DNA of 64,000 nucleotides from Geomonas agri (lineage in GTDB: Bacteria; Desulfobacterota; Desulfuromonadia; Geobacterales; Geobacteraceae): assembly GCF_020179605.1 (NCBI RefSeq), contig NZ_JAINZO010000002.1, positions 682,001 to 746,000 on the forward strand, read 5' to 3'. Below, piece by piece: positions 29,133 to 39,054 of the stretch (within the stretch, counting starts at the first letter, position 1; the number at the start of each line of letters is the position of its first letter). The notes under the pieces are model-generated. The model was not told where the DNA came from and made no database searches. It saw only the letters and a list, made by a program, of their open reading frames with translations. Both the position numbers and the translations under genes were made by a program.

Positions 29133-30008
29133 ATGAGAGGAGTAATGGAAGCGATGAGTATCATTGGTGTTCTCAGGCGTGCGGTGTTGGTGGGGGTGGC
29201 GGTCCTGCTGCTCTTCCCGGCTGCCGTGAGCGCCCATAGCGAGGAGGACGCGTCCGCCCACCATGAGGGCGCGGCGCAGACGGACGCCAACGTGGGCCTC
29301 GATGAGCGGCTGGGTGCAAAGATCCCACTCGACCTGGTGTTCACTGACGAGAACGGACGCCAGCGGCGCCTGCAGGAACTGATCACCGGCCCGACCATCA
29401 TCCTTCCCGTCTATTACTCTTGTACCAACGTCTGTAACTACCTCCAGGAGGGGCTGGCCAGGGCGCTCCCCGAGATCAAGTTGGAACCGGGGAAGGAATA
29501 CCGGGTGATCTCGGTCAGCTTCGACGAGCGTGAGACCCCGCAGCGGGCGCTGAAGTCCAAGCACATGTACCAGACGGTGATGAAAGGCAAGTTCCCGGAG
29601 GGAAACTGGACCTTTCTCACCGGCGACGCGGCCAACATACACAAGCTCACCGATGCAGCCGGCTTTCACTTCCAGCGCAAGGGCAACGATTTCGTGCATC
29701 CCGTGGTCAGCTTCATCGTGGCGCGGGACGGCATGATCGTGCGCTACCTGTACGGCACTCAATTCCTTCCCAAGGACGTCACGCTGGCCCTCATGGAAGC
29801 GCGCCAGGGCCGCGTCGGCACCACCATCAGCAAGATGGTTAGCTACTGCTTCAGCTTCGACCCCAACAGCAAGAGCTACGAGTTCAACATCCTGCGGGTG
29901 AGCGCGACAGCGATCATCGTCTGCGTGGTGGGCTTCATCATCTTCCTGGTCGTGGGCGGGAAAAACAAAAACGGCAACAACAAGCGCAATGGCAACAACG
30001 TCACCTAA
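29133..30008 (+). CDS. SCO1/SenC-family copper chaperone with C-terminal membrane anchor
   Basis: 291 residues: a signal sequence (to about AVSAHS), a thioredoxin-like SCO domain with the copper-binding CTNVC pair and the later conserved His in FVHPVVSFIV, and unusually a C-terminal hydrophobic helix (ATAIIVCVVGFIIFLVVGG) with a basic Asn/Lys tail. SCO proteins load copper into the CuA centre of oxidase subunit II. It is the first gene of the caa3 operon, 27 bases before subunit I. ATGs at 29133, 29145 and 29154 are all possible starts; the last two lie behind AGGAG. Confidence 0.9.
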   Translation: MRGVMEAMSIIGVLRRAVLVGVAVLLLFPAAVSAHSEEDASAHHEGAAQTDANVGLDERLGAKIPLDLVFTDENGRQRRLQELITGPTIILPVYYSCTNVCNYLQEGLARALPEIKLEPGKEYRVISVSFDERETPQRALKSKHMYQTVMKGKFPEGNWTFLTGDAANIHKLTDAAGFHFQRKGNDFVHPVVSFIVARDGMIVRYLYGTQFLPKDVTLALMEARQGRVGTTISKMVSYCFSFDPNSKSYEFNILRVSATAIIVCVVGFIIFLVVGGKNKNGNNKRNGNNVT

Positions 30009-30035
30009 CAGGACGTTGCAGGGTTCGGGGGAAAA

Positions 30036-31655
30036 ATGAGTCACGAAACGGCAATGGCGGAAGGCGGCTTTTGGCGGGATAGCGGGAAGACCGGGATCGG
30101 AGCCTGGATATTCTCTACCGACCACAAGCGGATCGGGTTGATGTACCTTTACTGCGTGCTCGGCTTCTTCCTGGTCGGCGCCTTCCTCGGGTTCTTGATC
30201 CGGCTGGAACTGATGGCGCCGGGACCGACCATCATGACCGCGCAGACCTATAACGCGATGTTCACGGTGCACGGGGTGGTGATGATCTTTCTCTTCATCA
30301 TCCCGGGGATCCCGGCCTCGTTCGGGAACCTGGTGCTTCCCATACAGTTGGGGGCGCGGGACGTTGCCTTCCCGCGGGTGAATCTCTTCTCCTGGTGGCT
30401 CTACGCAATCGGCGCCATCATCGTGCTCACATCGCTGTTCACGGGCGGTGGCGCCCCCGACACCGGCTGGACCTTCTACGTACCGTTCAGTTCACGGACT
30501 ACGACCAACGTCTCGCTGGCCGTCTTCGGCGTCTTCGTGCTCGGCTTCTCCTCCATCCTCACCGGCATCAATTTCATCACCACCATCCACAGGATGCGCG
30601 CTCCCGGGATGACCTGGACCCGGATCCCGCTCTTTACCTGGAGCCTCTACGCGACGGCCTGGGTGCAGGTACTCGCCACCCCGATCATCGCCATCACCCT
30701 GCTGCTCGTGGTGACCGAGAGGATACTGGGCCTCGGTCTCTTCGACCCCACCCGCGGCGGCGATCCCGTCATGTATCAGCACATGTTCTGGATCTACTCG
30801 CACCCGGCGGTGTACATCATGATCCTGCCCGGCATGGGGGTCATCTCCGACATCATCCCGGTCTTCTCCCGGAAGCCGATCTTCGGCTACAAGATGATCG
30901 CTTTCTCGAGCCTCGCCATCGCGGCAGCTGGCTCGGCGGTGTGGGGGCACCACATGTACACCTCGGGGATGAGCGACCTGGGCATCCTGGTCTTCTCCTT
31001 CCTGACCTTCATCGTGGCCATCCCCTCGGCCATCAAGGTGTTCAACTGGGTCTCCACCATGTACAAGGGATCCATTTCGCTGGAAGCGCCCATGCTCTTT
31101 GCGCTCTCCTTCATCCTGCTCTTCTCTATCGGCGGACTCTCCGGCCTGATCCTGGGCGCGGCCGCGACTGACATCCACGTGCACGACACCCACTTCGTGG
31201 TTGGGCACTTTCACTACGTCATGTTCGGCGGCACCGGCTTCGCCTTCTTCGCGGCGGCCCACTACTGGCTCCCGAAGTACTTCGGGCGCCGCTATCAAGA
31301 GAAGCCGGCCATCATCGGCTGGGTGCTCATGTTCATCGGGTTCAACATCCTCTACTTCACCATGCAGGTGCTGGGGATGGAGGGGATGCCGCGACGCTAC
31401 TACGATTACCTCCCGGAATTCGCCCGACTGAACTTCGTGGCGACGGTGGGAAGCTGGATCATGCTGACCGGGGTGGCCATCGTGGTCTGGAACCTGTGGC
31501 GCGGACTTTTCAAGGGGGAGCCGTTCACCGGCAATCCCTGGGGCGGGGCAAGCCTGGAGTGGAGTATTGCGACACCGCCTCCCACGGAAAACTTCGAAGA
31601 GGACCCGGTGGTGACCCACGGGCCGTATGATTTCAAAGGGGCGGGGGTTCCATGA
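30036..31655 (+). CDS. ctaD: Cytochrome c oxidase subunit I (caa3 type)
   Basis: 539 residues with twelve membrane helices. Heme ligands and CuB site are in place: [30 protein letters not shown] (the His-Tyr pair), GHHMYTSGM and the [12 protein letters not shown] motif with the last heme ligands. Lys- and Tyr-bearing helix features place it with A-type oxidases rather than cbb3. It reduces O2 to water with proton pumping. Overlaps subunit III by four bases. A terminal oxidase in a Geobacter-type anaerobe points to microaerobic respiration or oxygen defence. Confidence 0.95.
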   Translation: MSHETAMAEGGFWRDSGKTGIGAWIFSTDHKRIGLMYLYCVLGFFLVGAFLGFLIRLELMAPGPTIMTAQTYNAMFTVHGVVMIFLFIIPGIPASFGNLVLPIQLGARDVAFPRVNLFSWWLYAIGAIIVLTSLFTGGGAPDTGWTFYVPFSSRTTTNVSLAVFGVFVLGFSSILTGINFITTIHRMRAPGMTWTRIPLFTWSLYATAWVQVLATPIIAITLLLVVTERILGLGLFDPTRGGDPVMYQHMFWIYSHPAVYIMILPGMGVISDIIPVFSRKPIFGYKMIAFSSLAIAAAGSAVWGHHMYTSGMSDLGILVFSFLTFIVAIPSAIKVFNWVSTMYKGSISLEAPMLFALSFILLFSIGGLSGLILGAAATDIHVHDTHFVVGHFHYVMFGGTGFAFFAAAHYWLPKYFGRRYQEKPAIIGWVLMFIGFNILYFTMQVLGMEGMPRRYYDYLPEFARLNFVATVGSWIMLTGVAIVVWNLWRGLFKGEPFTGNPWGGASLEWSIATPPPTENFEEDPVVTHGPYDFKGAGVP

Positions 31656-32251
31656 GTCACCTGGAAAAGGACAGTTTCGGCGCCAAGCTCGGCATGTGGT
31701 TGTTCCTGTTCACCGAAATGCTGCTCTTCGGTGGCGTCTTCATCCTCTACTCGGTCTACCTGACCCGCTACCCGAAGGAGTTCGGGCTGGGCGGCCACCA
31801 ACTGGACCTGGTCTACGGGGCCACCAACACGGTGGTACTACTGACCAGTTCCCTGTTTGCGGCCATGTCGGTCACCGCGATCAAGACGGGGGCGAAAAAA
31901 CTCACCCTCGGCCTTCTTTCCGGGACCATTGGCTGCGCGTTCATCTTCCTTGGTATCAAGTACCTTGAGTGGAGCGCCAAGATCCACCACGGCATCTACC
32001 CCAACTCCCCCAAGTTGATCGCGGGGCCGCCGGGAGAGTCCATATTCTTCAGCCTCTACTACCTCACCACCGGCCTGCACGGCATCCACGTCATCGTGGG
32101 CGCGGTGCTGATGAGCTGGACCGCGGTGATGGTGACCAAAGAGAGGATAAACGCGACAGACAACGTGACGCTGGAAAACGTCACCCTGTACTGGCACCTG
32201 GTCGACCTGGTCTGGATCTTCATCTTCCCGCTCTACTACCTGATCCTTTAA
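31652..32251 (+). CDS. ctaE: Cytochrome c oxidase subunit III
   Basis: 199 residues, five helices, as in bacterial caa3/cyo-type subunit III. Begins [27 protein letters not shown] and contains [16 protein letters not shown] near residue 135, the family signature with the conserved Glu/His helix pair. ATG overlaps the stop of subunit I (ATGA). Ends [19 protein letters not shown], also typical. Confidence 0.93.
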   Translation: MSHLEKDSFGAKLGMWLFLFTEMLLFGGVFILYSVYLTRYPKEFGLGGHQLDLVYGATNTVVLLTSSLFAAMSVTAIKTGAKKLTLGLLSGTIGCAFIFLGIKYLEWSAKIHHGIYPNSPKLIAGPPGESIFFSLYYLTTGLHGIHVIVGAVLMSWTAVMVTKERINATDNVTLENVTLYWHLVDLVWIFIFPLYYLIL

Positions 32252-32303
32252 AGGGTGCCGGGGCCGGGACCGAGTGCAGTTCAAACGCTTGTGGAGTGAA
32301 CGT

Positions 32304-32591
32304 ATGACAGAAGAACACGCGGAACACATCCTGAGTTACGGAAAATTGGCCACCGTCTGGGTGGCGCTGCTGGTCCTCACTGCGGCAACCATCCTGGTGA
32401 CCCGGGTCGAGTTGGGGGTCTGGAAGGTCTGGGCGGCGCTGGCCATCGCCAGTGTCAAGTCCGGCCTGGTCATCGCCTTCTTCATGCACATGAAGTACGA
32501 GCCGCGCCTGTTCCGGATCATCCTGTTCGTGGCGCTCTTCACCCTGGCGGGCTTCATCGGGGGAACCTTCTTCGACGTACTCTACCGTTAA
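32304..32591 (+). CDS. ctaF: Cytochrome c oxidase subunit IV (CtaF/CyoD-like)
   Basis: 95 residues, three helices, starting MTEEHAEHILSYGKLATVWV, with GLVIAFFMHMKYEPRLFRII in the middle (the conserved FFMHM). The ATG at 32304 has GGAG seven bases upstream. It lies between subunits III and II in the same operon. Small accessory subunit, probably for assembly or stability. Confidence 0.88.
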   Translation: MTEEHAEHILSYGKLATVWVALLVLTAATILVTRVELGVWKVWAALAIASVKSGLVIAFFMHMKYEPRLFRIILFVALFTLAGFIGGTFFDVLYR

Positions 32592-32601
32592 AGGGGCGAA
32601 C

Positions 32602-33504
32602 GTGGAAAATCAGCTATTGACGACGACGCAAGCAGTCGACCCGGTCTTCAAGTTCCTCTTCGGTGCCTGCACCGTGCTCCTGTTGGGGATCACCATCACC
32701 ATGATCGTATTCGTGGTGCGCTACCGTCGGTCGAAGAACCCGGAACCAACCTCGCAGGTGGCGGGGAGCCCGCTTTTGGAAGTGGTCTGGACCCTGCTTC
32801 CCACCCTGCTGGTGATCGGCATGTTCTACTACGGCTGGACCAGCTACCTGTCGCTCAGGACCGTGCCGAAGGGCGCCATGCAGGTGACGGCCGAGGCACG
32901 CATGTGGTCTTGGACGTTTGTCTACGACAACGGCAAGACGAGCCCCAAGCTCTACGTCCCGGTGGGGCGGCCGGTGCAGGTGAACCTGGTCTCCAAGGAC
33001 GTTGTGCATGGCTTCTACGTCCCCGCCTTCAGAATCAAGCGCGACGTGGTGCCGGGGATGAAGAACCACGTGTGGTTCGTGGCCACCAGTCCCGGCAGTT
33101 ACGATCTCTTCTGTTCGCAGTACTGTGGCACCGCGCACTCCTCCATGGTCAGCACGGTGGAGGCGCTGCCGCCGGAGCAGTTCGCTGCGTGGCTGGGCCA
33201 AAAGCCCGCCAGTGTGGGCGCGCAGGGGCAGGAACTGCTGCAGCGCTACGGTTGCCTGGGCTGCCATTCCCTCGACGGGACCCCCAAGGTGGGACCGACC
33301 TTCAAGGGGCTCTACGACAGCCAGGTTAAGGTTACCCGTGGCGGCAAGCCGGAGACGGTGAAGGCGGACGAGAAGTACCTTCATGAGTCGATCGTCGATC
33401 CCGGCGCCGCCATTGTGGAGGGCTTCCCCCCGATCATGCCCAAGAGCGAGATCCCGGAGGCCGAGGTGAAGGCGATAGTGGAATTCCTGGAAGGGGACAA
33501 GTGA
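32602..33504 (+). CDS. ctaC: Cytochrome c oxidase subunit II fused to cytochrome c
   Basis: 300 residues: two N-terminal helices, a CuA cupredoxin domain and a C-terminal cytochrome c. CuA ligands are His136, Cys171, Cys175, His179 and Met182 (CSQYCGTAHSSM). The heme site is C218-x2-C221-H222 (CLGCH), with the likely axial Met in PPIMPKSE. The fused cytochrome defines a caa3 oxidase. In this operon subunit II comes after I, III and IV, whereas in many bacteria it comes first. The start codon is GTG. Confidence 0.94.
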   Translation: MENQLLTTTQAVDPVFKFLFGACTVLLLGITITMIVFVVRYRRSKNPEPTSQVAGSPLLEVVWTLLPTLLVIGMFYYGWTSYLSLRTVPKGAMQVTAEARMWSWTFVYDNGKTSPKLYVPVGRPVQVNLVSKDVVHGFYVPAFRIKRDVVPGMKNHVWFVATSPGSYDLFCSQYCGTAHSSMVSTVEALPPEQFAAWLGQKPASVGAQGQELLQRYGCLGCHSLDGTPKVGPTFKGLYDSQVKVTRGGKPETVKADEKYLHESIVDPGAAIVEGFPPIMPKSEIPEAEVKAIVEFLEGDK

Positions 33505-34337
33505 TCGTAACTGCAGTTTGCAAAACAAGTAAAGGTCTGTACCGGCTGTTCCGGCTCCCGCTTGCCCTGATGAACGGCATGGCGGCGCTGGGCGGGTACC
33601 TGCTGTGCCGGGCCCAGCCGCAACTGGATGCGCTTTCTCTCTTTGCCGGCGTGGTCCTTATGGCGTGTGCCGCTTCGGCCTTCAACCAGGTGCTGGAGCG
33701 CGATCTCGATGCCATCATGGATCGCACCAGGCTGCGTCCGCTCCCCGCGGGGGAACTGGGCCTGGCAGGCGGAGTGACCATTGCCCTCCTAACCCTCGTG
33801 GCGGGGGTGCTGCTGCTCAACGTCCACGGACTTTTACCGCTGTGCCTCTCCCTCTTCACCCTGCTCTGGTACCTCCTCGTCTATACCCCGCTCAAGCGCC
33901 GCACCCCGTTCGCCCTGCTGGTCGGTGCCGTCTGCGGTGCGCTGCCCCCGTTAATCGGCTGGAGTGCGGCCGGCGGCGCAGTCACCGATTTCAGGATCGT
34001 CCTGCTCTGCGGCATCCTGTACCTGTGGCAGGTGCCGCACTTCTGGATGCTGCAGAAAAGGCACGCCGACGATTACCGCCGGGCGGGGGTGCCGCTCTTC
34101 GTTCCGCGCAGCTTCCGCGGACCGGCGCCATTCCTGGTGCTGTGGCTGGTGGCCATGATCGCGGCGACATTGATGCTCCCGGTCTTCGGGCTGATCGCGG
34201 GACAGCATGCCCCCCTGTGGTGCATCGCCTTTTGCCTGCCGCTCGTCTTGTATCCCTTCGAGCGCTGGGAAGGCGCTGCCTTCGCCGGTGTGAATATCTT
34301 TCCGGCACTGCTCACCCTCGCACTGTACGGCTTTTGA
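33501..34337 (+). CDS. ctaB: Protoheme IX farnesyltransferase (heme O synthase)
   Basis: 278 residues of a UbiA-type prenyltransferase with about nine helices. The first Asp-rich motif reads FNQVLERDLDAIMDRTRLRPLP, and YTPLKRRTPF with LVGAVCGALPPLIGW follows, both typical of CtaB/CyoE. It makes heme O from protoheme, the precursor of the oxidase heme. GTG start overlapping the stop of subunit II by four bases. No ctaA (heme A synthase) is seen in the window. Confidence 0.92.
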   Translation: MIVTAVCKTSKGLYRLFRLPLALMNGMAALGGYLLCRAQPQLDALSLFAGVVLMACAASAFNQVLERDLDAIMDRTRLRPLPAGELGLAGGVTIALLTLVAGVLLLNVHGLLPLCLSLFTLLWYLLVYTPLKRRTPFALLVGAVCGALPPLIGWSAAGGAVTDFRIVLLCGILYLWQVPHFWMLQKRHADDYRRAGVPLFVPRSFRGPAPFLVLWLVAMIAATLMLPVFGLIAGQHAPLWCIAFCLPLVLYPFERWEGAAFAGVNIFPALLTLALYGF

Positions 34338-34369
34338 TCCCTTTATTGTGCGCTGACCGAGACGACCAC

Positions 34370-34390
34370 CCTCCCAAGGGGAGAGGGTGA
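34370..34390 (+). terminator. Hairpin after the oxidase operon
   Basis: ACCCTC/GAGGGT arms around CCAAGGGGA, just after ctaB. It may be a short REP-type unit used as a weak terminator, as no T-run follows. Confidence 0.35.
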
Positions 34391-34414
34391 AAGCATTGGA
34401 TAGGAGAATGATTG

Positions 34415-34606
34415 ATGGGAGATAAAGAAAAGTGTGAGCAGCCGGCACGGCACAAGACTCACATGTGCAAGCTGAAGAAGGATGGCAGGATGGAAGAGTT
34501 CGAGCGGCACGGCGCAAAGCCGATCGTTTACTGTAACAAGTGCAAGGTTCAGGCGGACGACCCCTTGGTGGTCTGCAACCCCAGGAGCCTCAAGGTCGTC
34601 CGTTAA
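34415..34606 (+). CDS. Small CxxC protein, 63 residues, paralogue of the 42120 gene
   Basis: Begins MGDKEKCEQPARHKTHMCKL, and later has VYCNKCKVQADD and VVCNPRSL, giving four cysteines in addition to the first ones. ATG 34415 has GGAG eight bases upstream. The spacing and the words HMC(K/Q)LK, CN(K/R)C(K/R) and (V/L)CNPR also occur in the gene at 42120, so the two are paralogues of a conserved small family, probably zinc-binding. No known function. Confidence 0.75.
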   Translation: MGDKEKCEQPARHKTHMCKLKKDGRMEEFERHGAKPIVYCNKCKVQADDPLVVCNPRSLKVVR

Positions 34607-34614
34607 TCCCCCGC

Positions 34615-35838
34615 CTAGAAGAAGACTGTCGCCTTGGTTGCAAGAAGGTACCAGTTGCGTTTGGAAGCGTCGGTGTATTCCGACATGTTCCAGGTCCCGT
34701 CGATCAGGTGCCCCTCCACCTTGAGTATCAGGTTACGCACCGGGTCGAAGCGAAGCGTCAGTACCTTTTCCTTCTGCCACGTCTGCCAGGGAGCCCCCAC
34801 GCCTAGATCCTCGAAGGTGGATCCATTGCGGTGATGCCGGTCCGCGTAGATCTCCGTGTAGTACCCACCCAACTCGAACCAGTCGGTAAAGCGGTAGGCG
34901 GCGCTCGCGTACCAGCCGTCCGAGGCCTGCCTGGAGGTGAAGTTCTCCAGTGCCGGGTTCTGGTAATCGGCCGTCACGGTGTAATCGTCCCTCTGGTATT
35001 CGGTGGCCAGCGTCAGGTCGTTCCAGACGTACTCGACACCCAGGATGTAGCGGTGCCACGAATCGAATTTCCACTTGGCGGTGACCGGTGTGGTGGCAGA
35101 GGTGGCCGGATCTGTGTAGATGCCGGTGGCTGTGCCGTCGAAGGAGGTATGAAGCCCGCTGAAGGTGGTGCGCATCCCCACCGGCGTCCTCCATTCCAGG
35201 TGGTGCACAAAGGCGGTACTGGAATTCACCTCGGTGGTGGTCAGCGGCGCATCCACCGTCGAGATGTAGGCCGAGTAGTTCCTGGCCGAAGCGCCGTCCA
35301 GCGGGATCGGCGTGGTCCCGACCTGGAGCTGGTAGTTGACCGTGCCCGCCGACCAGGCAGGAATCGATCCGTAGATGCTGGCGCCGGTGATGGCGTTCAC
35401 GGAGTCGCGCTCGTAGTCGTAGTACTCGTTCTGGGGCAGGAAAATGAAGGTGCGTGCGGCGTCGTTGTCGCGCGACTCGTTGTACAGCCCCAGGGGGATC
35501 TTGATCTTGCCGGCACGGAAGCCGAGCCAGTCGGTGACGCGGTAATCGCCGAAGGCCCAGTCGAGGGTGATCTTGTCTTTGCCGTAGCTGCCGCGGTCCA
35601 TGGCCAGAAGCTGTAGGCCCACACGCAGGTCCGGGTTGACCTCCTTGGAAAAGTTCACCGCGAAGTCGTTGAAGTTGAACGAGCCCTGACCACTGTTGGA
35701 GACAGGAAAGTTGTTGTCGTGCGAGGTCTTGATGTACCCTTGCGAGGCGAAACCGTGAATCTCGACGCCGGCAAGATCCACGGCGTGGGCCGACCCGGCA
35801 AAGGCGAGCAGCATCATCGTAGTCAACGCTTTCTTCAT
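34615..35838 (-). CDS. Outer-membrane beta-barrel porin-like protein
   Basis: 407 residues with a signal peptide ending AGSAHA and a body of alternating polar/aromatic strands. It ends in Phe (KATVFF), the usual C-terminal mark of outer-membrane barrels. Start chosen at 35838, where the signal peptide begins; the upstream open reading overlaps the neighbouring gene. Strands such as WLGFRAGKIKIPLGLYNE resemble phosphate/anion-type porins (OprO/P-like), fitting the PstS-like neighbour 13 bases upstream. Substrate not proven. Confidence 0.8.
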   Translation of the reverse strand: MKKALTTMMLLAFAGSAHAVDLAGVEIHGFASQGYIKTSHDNNFPVSNSGQGSFNFNDFAVNFSKEVNPDLRVGLQLLAMDRGSYGKDKITLDWAFGDYRVTDWLGFRAGKIKIPLGLYNESRDNDAARTFIFLPQNEYYDYERDSVNAITGASIYGSIPAWSAGTVNYQLQVGTTPIPLDGASARNYSAYISTVDAPLTTTEVNSSTAFVHHLEWRTPVGMRTTFSGLHTSFDGTATGIYTDPATSATTPVTAKWKFDSWHRYILGVEYVWNDLTLATEYQRDDYTVTADYQNPALENFTSRQASDGWYASAAYRFTDWFELGGYYTEIYADRHHRNGSTFEDLGVGAPWQTWQKEKVLTLRFDPVRNLILKVEGHLIDGTWNMSEYTDASKRNWYLLATKATVFF

Positions 35839-35851
35839 ATCGGAATCCCCC

Positions 35852-36298
35852 CTACTTGATGGCAATGGTTTTAACTGCATCGCCCGTCTGCCCGGAGGCG
35901 ACGAACCCGATGGCATTGGGGGTCTTGGCGACGAAATCGATCATCTGTTGTGCGTCGGGGAAAGTCGGCGGCATGGCGGCCTTGCCCGTGGTCACCATCC
36001 TGACCCAGTGCTGGTCGAACTGGGAAGGTGTCTTGCCGAGGATTACCTGCAAGAACTCCTTGAGCGTCCGATCATCTTCCAGGACCGCCATCTTGATGTG
36101 CTTACGATTGCCCCACTTGACCTTTTCGCCGAGGTAAATGCCCTGTAGCTCGGCGCGGGTCAGGGAGCTTTCGACGACGCTCTTGTTCGCGATGACGATG
36201 AAGCTGGCCGCATGAGCGCTGGAATGCGTCCAGATGATCAAACACAACAGAAGCAGAATCTTTGTCCCCGTAATGCAGAGCTGTTTGGGGTCAAACAT
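35852..36298 (-). CDS. Small periplasmic PstS-like (phosphate-binding-like) protein
   Basis: 148 residues with a signal peptide (to about SSAHAA). The body resembles one lobe of phosphate ABC transporter binding proteins: FIVIANKSVVESSLTRAELQGIYLGEKVKW, then GKTPSQFDQHWVRMVTTGK and a late GAIGFVASG-like NAIGFVASGQ. About half the normal PstS length, as in a known group of stand-alone binding-like proteins. It is followed by the porin gene, so the pair may form an outer-membrane uptake or sensing unit. The start has TGGAGG seven bases upstream. The 250-base gap upstream holds no gene. Confidence 0.75.
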   Translation of the reverse strand: MFDPKQLCITGTKILLLLCLIIWTHSSAHAASFIVIANKSVVESSLTRAELQGIYLGEKVKWGNRKHIKMAVLEDDRTLKEFLQVILGKTPSQFDQHWVRMVTTGKAAMPPTFPDAQQMIDFVAKTPNAIGFVASGQTGDAVKTIAIK

Positions 36299-36549
36299 AC
36301 AGCACCTCCAGAGGTTTCAGTTCACTGAGCAGAATTTGTTACTGTCATAGGATTTACTTTGATGGAATATCGGATGGCTCAAGGTATAGCTTTAATCAAA
36401 ATGTGAAAGCGTGACTATGGATGAGTGTGTGAACTGAGCAGGTTGTGTCGCATGGACTGAAGCTATTGAGTCGTGGGAAAGTTTGGAGAGGTAGCCGAAG
36501 GAAGAAGTCCCTCCCCCTGATCCGAAGGGGGAGGGAGCAAAGAGCATGC

Positions 36550-37746
36550 TCAGCCGATCACGCCGAGCTCGCGGCCGATGTTGGTGAAGGTCTTGAGACC
36601 TGTTTCCAGGTCATCCTGCGTGTGAGCCGCACTGATCATGACGCGGATGCGCGCCTTCCCTTGGGGGACGGTGGGGAAGCCGATGGGCATGGCGAAGATG
36701 CCCGGCTCCGCGGCGAAGAGGCGGCGCGAGAATTCCTGCGCCATGGTCGCCTCCCCCAGCATCACCGGGGTGATGGGAGTGACGCTGGCACCGATGTCGA
36801 AACCGGCGTGGCGCATTCCTTCCTTGAAGTAGCGCGTGTTGTCCCACAATTTTTGCACCAGCGCGGTGCTCTCCTCCAACAAGTCTACGGCTGCAAGGCA
36901 GGCGGCGGTGTCCGCGGCGGTTACCGCGCTGGAGAAGAGGAAGGGACGCGCCTTCTGGCGGATCCAGTCGATGACCACCTTTTTGCCCGCGATCACCCCG
37001 CCCATGACGCCGAAAGCCTTGGACAGCGTGCCGATCTCCAGGTCGAACTTTCCGTTGAGCTTGAAATGGTCTACGATGCCGCGCCCGCCGTGGCCGAGCA
37101 CTCCTTCTCCGTGGGCGTCGTCCACCATGGTGATGATGCCGTGGCGCTCGCACAGCTCGAAGAGCTTGTCCAGGGGAGCCACGTCGCCGTCCATCGAGAA
37201 GACCCCGTCGGTTATGAGGAGCGCCCGCCGGTATTGCCCGATGTTCTCGGTGATGACCCGCTCGCAGTCGGCCAGGTCGCAGTGCTCGTAGACCAGGATC
37301 TTGGCGGAGGAGAGCCGGCAGCCATCGATGATGCTGGCGTGGTTCAACCGGTCGGTGAAGATGACGTCACCCTTGCCCACCATAGGGGGGATGGCGGCCT
37401 GATTGGCGCAGAAGCCCGACTGCACGTAGAGGGCATCCTCCACCCCCTTGAACGCCGCCAGCCGCTGCTCCAGCTTGCGGTGCAATTCCAGCGTCCCCGC
37501 TATGCTGCGTACCGCCGCCGGGCCAACGCCCCACTCATCCACCGCATCCTGCGCCGCCTTTTTGAGGCGCGGATGGTTGGCGAGCCCCAGGTAGTTGTTG
37601 GTGCAGAAGTTGAGTACCCTCTTGCCATCCACCACCATCCACGGCCCGCAGGCCGAGCCGATGGTGCGGATGTTGGTCCTCAGTCCCTGCCCTTCCAGGG
37701 CGGTCATCTCTTCCGTTATCCAGGCGAACTTATCAGCCATTGTCAA
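36550..37746 (-). CDS. kbl: Glycine C-acetyltransferase (2-amino-3-ketobutyrate CoA ligase)
   Basis: 398 residues of the alpha-oxoamine synthase family. PLP-binding Lys in TLSKAFGVMGG; other marks: LNFCTNNYLGLANHP, TDGVFSMDGDVAPL and DDAHGEGVLGHGGRG. It cleaves 2-amino-3-oxobutyrate with CoA to glycine and acetyl-CoA. With tdh just upstream it completes the two-step threonine breakdown pathway. Gap of 52 bases between the two genes, occupied by a short hairpin-rich repeat. Confidence 0.95.
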   Translation of the reverse strand: MTMADKFAWITEEMTALEGQGLRTNIRTIGSACGPWMVVDGKRVLNFCTNNYLGLANHPRLKKAAQDAVDEWGVGPAAVRSIAGTLELHRKLEQRLAAFKGVEDALYVQSGFCANQAAIPPMVGKGDVIFTDRLNHASIIDGCRLSSAKILVYEHCDLADCERVITENIGQYRRALLITDGVFSMDGDVAPLDKLFELCERHGIITMVDDAHGEGVLGHGGRGIVDHFKLNGKFDLEIGTLSKAFGVMGGVIAGKKVVIDWIRQKARPFLFSSAVTAADTAACLAAVDLLEESTALVQKLWDNTRYFKEGMRHAGFDIGASVTPITPVMLGEATMAQEFSRRLFAAEPGIFAMPIGFPTVPQGKARIRVMISAAHTQDDLETGLKTFTNIGRELGVIG

Positions 37747-37798
37747 ACTCCTTTGAAGTCCATTTCCCTCTCCCTCTGGGAGAGGGGAGACCTTCCAC

Positions 37799-38842
37799 CT
37801 ACTCCTCCACCCAGTTCAGTATCACCTTCCCGGCGTTGCCGCTGCTCATCACCTCGAAGGCTTCCTCGAACTGCGTGTAGTGCATCCGGTGCGTGATCAC
37901 CGGGGCGAGATCCAACCCGATCTTGATGAGCGACTGCATCAGGTACCAGGTCTCGTACATCTCGCGGCCGTAGATCCCCTTGATGGTCAGCATGTTGAAG
38001 ATCACCTGGTTCCAGTCGATGGCCAGGTCTCCCGACGGGATCCCCAGCATGGCGATCTTACCGCCGTGGCACATGTTGGCCAGCATCTCCTTGAAGGCCA
38101 CGCCATTGCCGGACATCTCCAGGCCGACGTCGAATCCCTCCTTCATACCAAGTTCCTTGCGGACGTCCGCGAGGGTCCGCTCCTTTACGTTGAGCGCCAC
38201 CGTCGCCCCCATCTTCTTGGCCAGGTCGAGGCGATACGGGTTCATGTCCGTGGTGACGATGTAGCGCGCCCCGGCATGGCGTGCGATGGCGGTAGCCATG
38301 ATGCCGATCGGCCCCGCGCCCGTGATCAGCACGTCCTCACCCAGGACCGGAAAGGCTAGGGTGGTGTGGGTCGCGTTGCCGAAGGGGTCGAAGATGCTCA
38401 GGATCTCCATCGGAATGGAGGGATCCGCGTGCCAGACGTTGGTCACCGGGATGCAGATGTACTCCGCGAAGGCGCCGGTGCGGTTCACGCCCACCCCGTT
38501 GGTGTCCTTGCACAGGTGCCGTCTCCCGGCCAGGCAGTTGCGGCACCGGCCGCAGACGATGTGTCCCTCGCCGGAGACGATGTCCCCGATGTTGAGGTCG
38601 GCGACGTTACTCCCCATCGCCACCACCCGCCCCACGAATTCGTGGCCGATCACCATCGGCACCGGGATCGTTTTCTGTGCCCAGGCGTTCCAGTCCCAGA
38701 TGTGCAGATCGGTGCCGCAGACCGCGGTCTTGTGCACCTTGATCAGGACGTCGTTGATCCCCATCTCCGGTACCGGGACCTCGTCCATCCACAGCCCCGG
38801 CTTCGGGTATTTCTTAACCAATGCGCGCATGGTCTTTTGCAT
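37799..38842 (-). CDS. tdh: L-threonine 3-dehydrogenase
   Basis: 347 residues, zinc-dependent medium-chain dehydrogenase. Catalytic zinc ligands are in [13 protein letters not shown] and GHEFVGR; the structural zinc cysteines are in [15 protein letters not shown]; the NAD fold reads [19 protein letters not shown]. It oxidises threonine to 2-amino-3-oxobutyrate, the substrate of Kbl. The start gives the typical length. Confidence 0.95.
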   Translation of the reverse strand: MQKTMRALVKKYPKPGLWMDEVPVPEMGINDVLIKVHKTAVCGTDLHIWDWNAWAQKTIPVPMVIGHEFVGRVVAMGSNVADLNIGDIVSGEGHIVCGRCRNCLAGRRHLCKDTNGVGVNRTGAFAEYICIPVTNVWHADPSIPMEILSIFDPFGNATHTTLAFPVLGEDVLITGAGPIGIMATAIARHAGARYIVTTDMNPYRLDLAKKMGATVALNVKERTLADVRKELGMKEGFDVGLEMSGNGVAFKEMLANMCHGGKIAMLGIPSGDLAIDWNQVIFNMLTIKGIYGREMYETWYLMQSLIKIGLDLAPVITHRMHYTQFEEAFEVMSSGNAGKVILNWVEE

Positions 38843-39054
38843 GATGCAACTCCTCGACAGTAATGGCCGTTTTGGCTCATTAATGTTACCAACAACGTCT
38901 CACATGTAAATAGCGGGAGAGTGAAGATGGCACCCCCACCGCGAGCAGGTAAGGTGATTTGAATACAATGGGACAACAAGGTGTTGATGTTCAGCGCCAA
39001 ACCCGCTATCTTCGACTTTTTTACGGATACCTGAGTAAAAAGGACGAGAAGACA

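Noticed and set aside
36445-37896. Long plus-strand frame opposite kbl
   Set aside because: Shadow of kbl and of the start of the tdh region; no ribosome-binding site or domain.
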